A DNA stretch of 64,000 bases from Paenibacillus sp. FSL H7-0737 (GTDB lineage Bacteria; Bacillota; Bacilli; Paenibacillales; Paenibacillaceae). A model generated the notes under the pieces. It did no database searches and was not told where the DNA came from. It worked only from the letters and a program-made list of their open reading frames with translations. The first letter of the stretch is position 1. Each line of letters opens with the position of its first letter. Below are positions 1-7,302 of the stretch, piece by piece. Both the position numbers and the translations under genes were made by a program. The DNA lies in the NCBI RefSeq assembly GCF_000758545.1, contig NZ_CP009279.1:1922001-1986000 (forward strand), read 5' to 3'.

Positions 1-1
1 A

Positions 2-88
2 CGAACAACAACGGGATTGATCGTTCATTTACCAGAGAGCGAGCTTACGGGAATTGCCCCAATTGCACATGTATTTCGCATAAAATAA
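2..88 (+). CDS. C-terminal tail of an upstream gene, possibly a glycoside hydrolase
   Basis: The reading frame starting at base 2 is open from the window edge to a TAA at 86-88 and encodes 28 residues ending in PIAHVFRIK. The stretch GLIVHLPE followed by IAPIAHVF looks like the last beta-sandwich strands of GH29-type fucosidases and related enzymes, where a hydrophobic strand ends in a short basic tail. That family assignment is inference from a very short piece. The stop lies 27 bases before the next start codon, with an intervening GGGAGGAAG ribosome binding site, so the gene is most likely an upstream member of the same operon. The other two forward frames also have stops close by, so the frame choice is not certain. 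Confidence 0.45.
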   Translation, partial: RTTTGLIVHLPESELTGIAPIAHVFRIK

Positions 89-115
89 CGAGTTGAACTA
101 TGGGAGGAAGAGCAG

Positions 116-1402
116 ATGCAACAATGGTTCACTGATGCAAAGCTAGGAATTTTCATTCACTATGGAATTTATGCGGTACAAGGAGTTGCAGAATCATGGT
201 CTTTCTATAACGGGAGAATGTCTTATGAGGACTATATGAAGCAATTGAATGGTTTTACGGCCTCTAAATTTGATGCGAAGTATTGGGCAGATCTGATTGC
301 GAAGTCAGGAGCTAAGTATTCTGTTCTTACAACGAAACATCATGACGGAGTTGCATTATTTGATACGAAATTCAGTGATTTGAGCGTTATGAAGGCGACA
401 CCTGCCAAGAGAGATATTATTAAGGAGTGGTCTGAGGCGATTCGAGATCAGGGTCTTCGCGTAGGGATGTATTACTCCCTCATTGACTGGTCTCATCCTG
501 ATTATCCTTCAGTCTATGAGAATGGTGTCGTACCAGATGACTTGAGACAGATAAATCGTTATTCAAGTCCGATGGATGGTGTCCAAGATCCAGAGCGATG
601 GGAAAGATTTCTGGCATTTAACCGTAATCAATTAGGAGAAGTGTTAACGGATTATGGTCAGGTTGATCTGTTATGGTTCGATGGAGATTGGGAACGAAGC
701 GCAGAGCAGTGGGGATTACCAGCATTCAAAGATTATTTAAAATCATTTAATCCTGATCTTATTATAAACTCACGTTTGCAAGGGTATGGGGATTATAAGA
801 CTCCTGAGCAAGGTCTTCCCATTACGCGTCCGGAAGGTCCGTGGGAATTCTGTACGACGATAAATACGTCATGGGGTTATGTGCATACAGACCACAATTA
901 TAAATCATTGAATCAAATGATCCGAATGTTCTGTGACTGTATCAGCATGGGCGGTAATATGCTGTTAGATATTGGGCCCATAGAGGATGGAACGATTGAT
1001 CCTAGGCAGGAAGCGATCTTGCTCGGATTAGGTGATTGGATACGTACACATGAAGAAGCCATCTATGGAACACAAGAGGGTATTATGACACGCTACTATC
1101 TGGGTGGCAGTACATTGTCTCCCGATAAGAAGAACTTGTATCTCTTCGTTTACGATACGCCGAAGGAGAACATTTGCCTCAAAGGGCTGTGTAATCCCAT
1201 TACCAAGATTACGGTGCTTCACTCAGGCAAGGAGCTCAACCATGAAATTCACGGTGGTGTGCCCTGGTTCCACATACCAGGTACAACTTGGATTCAGATA
1301 ACACCTGAAGATATGCATGAACAAGTGACAGTACTTAAATTGGAATTCGATGAAGAAATTGAGATGTACGGCGGCTCAGGTGCAGTTGTAACGCACAACT
1401 AA
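116..1402 (+). CDS. GH29 alpha-L-fucosidase, intracellular
   Basis: The 428-residue protein has the GH29 pattern: FTDAKLGIFIHYG near the N terminus, the TTKHHDG motif around residue 75, and WFDGDW at about 187-192, where D189 matches the catalytic nucleophile of the family. A downstream EGPWEF...NTSWGY stretch is the usual second active-site segment. The enzyme would release alpha-L-fucose from a glycan. There is no signal peptide, so it should work in the cytoplasm on imported oligosaccharides. GGGAGGAAG precedes the ATG. The length is near that of short GH29 enzymes without a long C-terminal sandwich. The next gene starts 29 bases downstream. Linkage specificity (core alpha-1,6 versus alpha-1,2/3/4) cannot be read from the sequence. 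Confidence 0.9.
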   Translation: MQQWFTDAKLGIFIHYGIYAVQGVAESWSFYNGRMSYEDYMKQLNGFTASKFDAKYWADLIAKSGAKYSVLTTKHHDGVALFDTKFSDLSVMKATPAKRDIIKEWSEAIRDQGLRVGMYYSLIDWSHPDYPSVYENGVVPDDLRQINRYSSPMDGVQDPERWERFLAFNRNQLGEVLTDYGQVDLLWFDGDWERSAEQWGLPAFKDYLKSFNPDLIINSRLQGYGDYKTPEQGLPITRPEGPWEFCTTINTSWGYVHTDHNYKSLNQMIRMFCDCISMGGNMLLDIGPIEDGTIDPRQEAILLGLGDWIRTHEEAIYGTQEGIMTRYYLGGSTLSPDKKNLYLFVYDTPKENICLKGLCNPITKITVLHSGKELNHEIHGGVPWFHIPGTTWIQITPEDMHEQVTVLKLEFDEEIEMYGGSGAVVTHN

Positions 1403-1431
1403 AGTACATTAACGGATAAAGGAGCATTCGC

Positions 1432-2460
1432 ATGGTAAATCGAAGTGGAGTAGCAGAGCCACACATTGTTTCATACGCCCCCAAGCATTATCTGTGCAGA
1501 CGAGCGACGGAGTCGCTTGTCTTGGATGGGAAGCTAGATAAGCCCTTTTGGCAGCATGCAGCATGGACAGAAAAGTTTGTTGATATTGAAGGGGATTTGC
1601 GTCCGATGCCAGGAAAGGATACGAGGGTAAAAATGCTATGGGATGATGAGTATTTTTACTTTGGTGCAGAGCTGATGGAAGATCAGATCTGGGGAACGCT
1701 GACAGAACGTGATTCCGTTATTTTTTACGATAATGATTTTGAGATTTTTATAGATCCAACAGGAGATTCCCATCAATATTACGAGTTTGAGATTAACGCC
1801 TTGAACACGGTATGGGACTTACTCCTTGTGAAACCTTATCGTGACGGAGGTCCTCCAATTAACGGTTGGGATATCCAAGGCTTGAAGACGGCTGTTCATA
1901 TCGAAGGTGAGTTAAATAACCCGCACGCTGACAATCGGAAATGGACGGTTGAAATTGCAATACCTTGGAATAGTTTAAAAGAATGTGCTACGGATCAACG
2001 ATTACCTTATGCTGGGGAGTTTTGGCGTGTTAATTTTTCACGTGTTGAATGGCGGACCGAGGTTGTCGATGGCAAGTATCGTAAGCTTCTCAACCCCGAC
2101 ACAGGGAAACCTTATCCTGAGGATAATTGGGTGTGGTCACCACAAGGAGTCATTAATATGCATTATCCAGAACTGTGGGGCTATGTTGTATTCGTGAATG
2201 AAGCGGGTCCATATCACTTCGACATCCCTCGCGATGAACATATCAAATGGGAATTACGGAAGCTCTATTATCGTGAGCGGAACTATTACGAAACACATGG
2301 CATGTTCACAGCCGATTTTAATGCATTGTGTGAAGAAGATACATGGACCATAGAACCAAACATTGAAACGACGACTAAAGCTTTTATTATATCTGCATCA
2401 ACATCAGATGAGACGTCCCGTCTTTACATTCGCGAGGACGGGTTTCTCTGGAAGGAGTAA
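1432..2460 (+). CDS. Carbohydrate-binding family 9-like protein
   Basis: The 342-residue protein resembles stand-alone CBM9-like proteins. LDGKLDKPFWQHAAWTEKFVDIEGD at the start, then LWDDEYFYFGAEL, DNDFEIFIDPTGDSHQYYEFEINALNTVWDL and W-rich strands, are the typical CBM9 beta-sandwich signature. About residues 20-250 form the CBM9-like unit; the remaining 90 residues are not recognised. There is no signal peptide and no catalytic domain, so it would be a cytoplasmic sugar-binding protein, unusual for a CBM. It lies between the fucosidase and the transglutaminase-fold gene, only 6 bases before the latter, so it is almost certainly co-expressed. A chaperone-like or delivery role for a bulky glycan or glycopeptide is inference. 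Confidence 0.75.
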   Translation: MVNRSGVAEPHIVSYAPKHYLCRRATESLVLDGKLDKPFWQHAAWTEKFVDIEGDLRPMPGKDTRVKMLWDDEYFYFGAELMEDQIWGTLTERDSVIFYDNDFEIFIDPTGDSHQYYEFEINALNTVWDLLLVKPYRDGGPPINGWDIQGLKTAVHIEGELNNPHADNRKWTVEIAIPWNSLKECATDQRLPYAGEFWRVNFSRVEWRTEVVDGKYRKLLNPDTGKPYPEDNWVWSPQGVINMHYPELWGYVVFVNEAGPYHFDIPRDEHIKWELRKLYYRERNYYETHGMFTADFNALCEEDTWTIEPNIETTTKAFIISASTSDETSRLYIREDGFLWKE

Positions 2461-2466
2461 TCAGAT

Positions 2467-5034
2467 ATGGAACAGATTGAACGTAAGTTTCAGGAGAAAA
2501 AGAGTTTGGCCAAGGCACGTGCAACGCAGTTATTTCAAATCTTTGAACAGGACTTGACAGAAGAAGAAATAATTGCACTTAAGTATCTCTATGCGTATAT
2601 GCCAGTGAATGATTTGGCGGATTACAATGGTGAGCTTTTCTTGAATCATGTGAGAACGACACTAAAGATTCGCCGAAATATGCCATGGCAAGTCCCGGAT
2701 CATATATTTTTACATTTCGTACTGCCCTACCGTGTTAATACTGAAAATATTGAAGAACACCGCCAAATTCTTCATGAACAATTAGCAGAGCGAACTAGCA
2801 AGTTGTCCATGACGGAAGCCATTCTGGAGACAAATTACTGGTGTCATGAGGTGGCAACGTATATTGGGAGTGATTTGCGGACGATTTCACCATTATCGAT
2901 GATTCGAAATGCACGTGGTCGTTGCGGTGAAGAATCCACACTAGCTGTGGCAGCCCTTCGCAGTATAGGTATACCTGCACGTCAAGTGTATACGCCACGT
3001 TGGGCGCATTGTGATGATAACCACGCATGGGTGGAGGCATGGGCAGACGGTGAATGGTATTTTATTGGGGCTTGTGAGCCGGAAGCCCGTCCTAATCAAG
3101 GATGGTTTGGACCTCCAGCGCGTAGAGCAATGTTAATTAACACGCGTATTCTCGCTAATTATCAAGGTCCAGAAGATATTACGCTTGCAGATGAGTGGTT
3201 CACTGAAATTAATGTGTTGGAAAATTACGCATCCACGCGGACAATTACGATTCATGTGAAAGATGAATTCGGACAGTCTGTGCAGGATGCAGAAGTACAG
3301 TTCCAAGTGTATAACATGGCGGAATTTTTCCCGATTGCCATCCTTCCTACCAATGCTCAAGGAGAAGCAACTTTCAAAACAGGTCTCGGTGACCTCATGA
3401 TTCGTGCGGCAAAGGGTGGTACTTGGGGGGAAGTGAAAATTTCAGTGGCGGACAGTGAATGCGTTGAGCTTGTACTGAATCAAGAAAATCAGCCTGCTGC
3501 AGGAACGATGGCCGATTATGATATGGTTCCACCTCCAGCGTGTGAAGGTGAGGTAATAGAGGAACTGTCTGAAATTCGTATCCAGCGACATAATGAACGT
3601 TTGGAGGAAGGGATCTCAATCCGTTCGAAATATGAAGCGACATTTGTGACAGAAGAAGCAGCGAGGAAGCTCGGGGAAACACTGGGTCTCCCGGAAGATC
3701 GTGTATGGACAGTGCTTCAGAAGGCACGTGGTAACAGTGTAGAGATAGCCGCATTTCTGGAGGCAGCCACATCCGCGTATGGAGAATGGGCTTTACGGTT
3801 ATTGGAATGTATTAATGAAAAGGATTTAATTGACACATTTATTCCTACCCTTACAGATCATGTAGCTGGTGCGCTTGCTGTACGTGGTGAGCTCACAGAG
3901 GAAGTGTTCGTGCCCTACATTTTGCGTCCTCGTGTTCACTACGAGATGATTACACCGTATCGTACATTTTTCCAACAAGCTTTCACTTCGGATGAAGTGG
4001 CATTGTTCCGCAAGGACCCAACGAAGCTGGTTCAATTCATAGAAGAAACGTGGGATATATGGACAGACCTTCCGAATCTGAAAGGGAAGGGAACGGCAGT
4101 GGGTACCTTTGAATTGCGCGTAGGCGATCGCAGTTCCCTGGATATCATGTTCGTATCCATTTGTCGTAGTTTAGGAATCCCAGCGCGAATTCATCCCATT
4201 GAATCCAAGCCGCAATTTATAGTGGATAATATTTTCGTGGATGCTCAATTTACCAAAGGCGTTGTTGGAGGCGGGATAGAATTAGCGAACGGCACGCTCA
4301 TACTTCATCGTGATCAGGGTGTAGGGACAGTCCAACCAACGGCTTCATACTATGAGAATTTCACATTAGCTCGGCTGGAGAACGGTTTTTATAAAACCTT
4401 ATGTTATCCGAATGGCGCAAATGACCTATATGATACACCACTTGAGGTTGAGCAGGGAGCATACCGTCTGACGACAGGCGTAAGATTAAAAGATGGCACC
4501 GTGCTTATAAAGTTCACTTATTTCCATATTGCAGAAGGGGAAGAGACGAAGTTGGTCATGAAATATCGTCAATCTACATTGGAAATTCCAGTGTACGGCA
4601 AGGTGGAACGACTCAAGCAGCTGACCTCATGGGCAGGAGTAGAACAGACTTTCGCAGATCTTATTGGTGGAAAGGGCGCCTATGTCGCTTGGCTGGAGCC
4701 GGAACGAGAGCCTTCAAAGCATTTACTTCGTGAACTCGCTGAGTTGAAGCATGAGTTCAATGCGCTAGGTGCTCCCATCATTCTTATTATTGGTGACAAG
4801 CAATGTGCAGCTTCGTTTCATCCCGAGGACTATCCAGATCTTCCTGCAAATGCAGTGTTTGTACGTGATTCAACGAATAATCTATTGCCCGAATTATTTG
4901 CATCGTCCCAAGCGAGTGAAGCGGGCTTCCCGCATCTTATCATTGTGGACCGTGAAGATCAGATTCGTTACATGTCATCAGGATATAAGATTGCAGCGAG
5001 CAAGGAAGCGATTCAAATCTTAAGAAGGTTGTGA
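2467..5034 (+). CDS. Multidomain transglutaminase-fold protein, candidate deglycosylating or peptide-acting enzyme
   Basis: The 855-residue protein has a transglutaminase-like core at about 115-225. The Cys motif NARGRCGEESTL contains C153, and DDNHAWVEAW contains H186. Where the third catalytic Asp would fall (four residues after W197) there is Gly, followed by ACEPE. An Ig-like beta domain follows at about 257-340. A second, degenerate core appears at about 500-600, where the Cys motif reads GDRSSLDIM. A thioredoxin-like alpha/beta domain lies at about 735-855. No signal peptide is seen. Eukaryotic cytosolic peptide:N-glycanases share this fold with a related GRCGEW motif and a DPCE segment, and the operon is devoted to N-glycan sugars, so a glycan-peptide hydrolase is an attractive but unproven role. 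A protease or non-catalytic binding protein is equally possible. The start follows GGAAGGAG. Confidence 0.75.
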   Translation: MEQIERKFQEKKSLAKARATQLFQIFEQDLTEEEIIALKYLYAYMPVNDLADYNGELFLNHVRTTLKIRRNMPWQVPDHIFLHFVLPYRVNTENIEEHRQILHEQLAERTSKLSMTEAILETNYWCHEVATYIGSDLRTISPLSMIRNARGRCGEESTLAVAALRSIGIPARQVYTPRWAHCDDNHAWVEAWADGEWYFIGACEPEARPNQGWFGPPARRAMLINTRILANYQGPEDITLADEWFTEINVLENYASTRTITIHVKDEFGQSVQDAEVQFQVYNMAEFFPIAILPTNAQGEATFKTGLGDLMIRAAKGGTWGEVKISVADSECVELVLNQENQPAAGTMADYDMVPPPACEGEVIEELSEIRIQRHNERLEEGISIRSKYEATFVTEEAARKLGETLGLPEDRVWTVLQKARGNSVEIAAFLEAATSAYGEWALRLLECINEKDLIDTFIPTLTDHVAGALAVRGELTEEVFVPYILRPRVHYEMITPYRTFFQQAFTSDEVALFRKDPTKLVQFIEETWDIWTDLPNLKGKGTAVGTFELRVGDRSSLDIMFVSICRSLGIPARIHPIESKPQFIVDNIFVDAQFTKGVVGGGIELANGTLILHRDQGVGTVQPTASYYENFTLARLENGFYKTLCYPNGANDLYDTPLEVEQGAYRLTTGVRLKDGTVLIKFTYFHIAEGEETKLVMKYRQSTLEIPVYGKVERLKQLTSWAGVEQTFADLIGGKGAYVAWLEPEREPSKHLLRELAELKHEFNALGAPIILIIGDKQCAASFHPEDYPDLPANAVFVRDSTNNLLPELFASSQASEAGFPHLIIVDREDQIRYMSSGYKIAASKEAIQILRRL

Positions 5035-5038
5035 AAGG

Positions 5039-6082
5039 ATGGATCAACAGATGATTGTAGCAGGCTACGTGAGTGATTCCAAACTATCTGAGTTATCGGG
5101 TGACCACTTGATGAAGTTAACGCATCTCAACGTTGCATTTGGTTATGTGAAAGAAGATCAGATTACAACAGCACATTTGAAATGCACGAACCAGCTACAA
5201 GAGATGAAAGCGATGTATCCGAATCTGACACTGCTACTCTCCGTAGGCGGATGGGGGAATGGGGGCTTCTCTGAGGCTGCCTCTACCGAAGAAGGACGTC
5301 AGAAATTTGCAGCGTCGGCTGTGCAAGTGGTAACAGATTTCCCGTTCGATGGAATCGATTTGGATTGGGAATATCCTTGTTACAGTGAAGCGGATATTAA
5401 ATCGTCGCCGGATGATAAATGCAATTTCACACTGCTATTAAAGGCGATTCGAGATGCACTGGATGTGAAAGGTACAGCGGATAGCAGGCATTACCTGCTT
5501 ACAATTGCGGCAGGTGCTGATCAGTATTACATTGATGGCACCGAGATGGATCAAGTACAGCAATATTTGGATTTTATACAGCTGATGACCTACGATATGC
5601 GTGGCGGTTTCCAGATTCTAACGGGACATCATACGAATTTATTTCATACGACAGGAGATTTGTATCGTATCAGTACAGAGGCATCGGTGAATATGTTCAT
5701 TCAGGCAGGCGTTCCCCGAGAGAAAATCGTCATTGGCGTGGCGTTCTATTCCCGAATGTGGAAGCAGGTGCCGAATAAGACCCATGGATTTCTACAAATG
5801 GCGGGCACAACGGGTGGCTATGGTCCAGAATATACAGAGCTGTTTGCTAATTACATCAATCAGAATGGCTACACACGGCATTGGGACGATGAGGCCAAAG
5901 CACCATATTTATTTAATGGAGACACGTTTATTTCCTATGATGACGTAGATTCGATCGCACATAAATGTGAGTATGTCAAACGTGAAAAACTTGCGGGTGC
6001 CATGTTCTGGGAATATAGCTGTGATAGGACACACACGTTGCTTGATGCACTGTATGCAGGCTTATATGAGAGCGTGAAGTGA
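5039..6082 (+). CDS. GH18 glycosidase (chitinase or endo-beta-N-acetylglucosaminidase type)
   Basis: The 347-residue single-domain protein carries the GH18 signature DGIDLDWEYP at residues 104-113, with E111 as the catalytic acid, and LLLSVGGWG at about 66-73. A late WEYSCD strand closes the barrel. The complete DxxDxDxE motif predicts an active enzyme that cleaves beta-1,4 bonds after N-acetylglucosamine with substrate assistance. DWEYP is more chitinase-like than the DxE motifs of typical endo-N-acetylglucosaminidases, but in this operon the likely substrate is the chitobiose core of N-glycans (inference). There is no signal peptide. The start lies 5 bases after the previous stop, with AGAAGG upstream, so the two genes are translationally linked. 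Confidence 0.85.
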   Translation: MDQQMIVAGYVSDSKLSELSGDHLMKLTHLNVAFGYVKEDQITTAHLKCTNQLQEMKAMYPNLTLLLSVGGWGNGGFSEAASTEEGRQKFAASAVQVVTDFPFDGIDLDWEYPCYSEADIKSSPDDKCNFTLLLKAIRDALDVKGTADSRHYLLTIAAGADQYYIDGTEMDQVQQYLDFIQLMTYDMRGGFQILTGHHTNLFHTTGDLYRISTEASVNMFIQAGVPREKIVIGVAFYSRMWKQVPNKTHGFLQMAGTTGGYGPEYTELFANYINQNGYTRHWDDEAKAPYLFNGDTFISYDDVDSIAHKCEYVKREKLAGAMFWEYSCDRTHTLLDALYAGLYESVK

Positions 6083-6167
6083 GCTACCTGTTCAATTAGT
6101 TAAGAAACATGATACTTCAGTCAACAAACGTTAGATTCAGGATAAATTCCCTTTTAATGCGCTTTAT

Positions 6168-6173
6168 TATGAT
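6168..6173 (+). promoter_or_regulatory. Possible internal promoter -10 (TATGAT) in the operon gap
   Basis: The 174-base gap between the GH18 and GH130 genes is the largest in the operon. It contains TATGAT but no convincing -35 box at the correct distance and no strong hairpin. An internal promoter is possible, but the evidence is weak. Confidence 0.2.
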
Positions 6174-6256
6174 TTAAAGTAGGGGTGCAAGTAGGGTTAG
6201 ACATACTGAAAACGTAGTTGCAGATCACAATTGTATACATGGAAGGAGTTTATGAA

Positions 6257-7249
6257 ATGAGCAAAATTATTGGTGAAGCACTATCAAATATTCCTTGGCA
6301 GGATAAGCCGAGTGGCTATAACGCTCCAGTGTGGCGATATACCCATAATCCGATTATTCAGCGAGATGCACAGTTAAACTCGAACAGTATTTTTAATTCC
6401 GCGGTTATTCCTTTTGAAGAGGGATATGCAGGGGTATTCCGTTGTGACTCCAGATCTGTAAGTATGGACATATTCGCTGGCTTCAGTCAGGACGGGCTTC
6501 AATGGGAGATTAATGAGAATCCGATCCAATTTGAAGGCGACGAATATGTAACAAAGCGGGAGTATCGTTACGATCCACGCGTCTGCAAAATCGAGGATAA
6601 ATATTATGTTTCTTGGTGTAATGGATACCATGGTCCTACAATTGGTCTCGCATATACGTATGATTTCAAAACCTTTCACCAATTAGAAAACGCTTTCCTG
6701 CCATACAACCGGAATGGTGTATTATTCCCGCGCAAAATAAATGGCAAATATGCGATGTTAAGCCGTCCAAGTGATACGGGGCATACACCATTTGGAGATA
6801 TCTTTTTTAGTGAGAGCCCTGACCTGACGTATTGGGGAAAGCATCGTTACGTGATGGGTACGATCAATTCGGACGCTTCTGCATGGCAATCGAAGAAAAT
6901 TGGTCCAGGGCCGATTCCAATTGAAACAGATCGCGGATGGTTGTTGATCTATCATGGCGTAATAAATACGTGTAACGGGTTCGTATATCGGATGGGTGTT
7001 GCTTTATTAGATTTGAATGAGCCATGGAAGGTGTTAGCACGTTCACGAAATTATATTCTCGGACCAGAGACATTGTATGAGTGTGTAGGAGATGTGCCAA
7101 ATGTCACCTTCCCTTGCGCAGCACTTTCGGATGGCGATACAGGCCGAATTGCAATTTACTATGGCTGTGCTGATACCGTAACAGGCGTTGCCTTCACAAC
7201 TGTGGATGAGTTGTTCGACTATATGGATAAGTATCCGCTCGAGAATTAG
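6257..7249 (+). CDS. GH130 beta-mannoside phosphorylase
   Basis: The protein begins [15 protein letters not shown] and is 330 residues long. An upstream in-frame ATG at 6218 is rejected because GGAAGGAG at 6241-6248 sits just before the ATG at 6257. The family features are REYRYDPRV, with D106 matching the catalytic Asp, IGLAYTYDF, and [22 protein letters not shown]. Known GH130 members of this kind use phosphate to split beta-1,4-mannosyl bonds. Those acting on mannosyl-GlcNAc or mannosyl-chitobiose release mannose-1-phosphate from the N-glycan core. The neighbouring GH38, GH125 and GH18 genes support that substrate. It lacks a signal peptide, as phosphorolysis requires cytoplasmic phosphate. 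Confidence 0.88.
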   Translation: MSKIIGEALSNIPWQDKPSGYNAPVWRYTHNPIIQRDAQLNSNSIFNSAVIPFEEGYAGVFRCDSRSVSMDIFAGFSQDGLQWEINENPIQFEGDEYVTKREYRYDPRVCKIEDKYYVSWCNGYHGPTIGLAYTYDFKTFHQLENAFLPYNRNGVLFPRKINGKYAMLSRPSDTGHTPFGDIFFSESPDLTYWGKHRYVMGTINSDASAWQSKKIGPGPIPIETDRGWLLIYHGVINTCNGFVYRMGVALLDLNEPWKVLARSRNYILGPETLYECVGDVPNVTFPCAALSDGDTGRIAIYYGCADTVTGVAFTTVDELFDYMDKYPLEN

Positions 7250-7302
7250 TAGAGTAAGCGAAGTGTCATAGCAAGTTAAAATAACTATAGGGAGAGATTG
7301 AG

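Noticed and set aside
3395-3772. Minus-strand frame of 125 codons
   Set aside because: It is a shadow of the transglutaminase-fold gene on the other strand, with no start signal.
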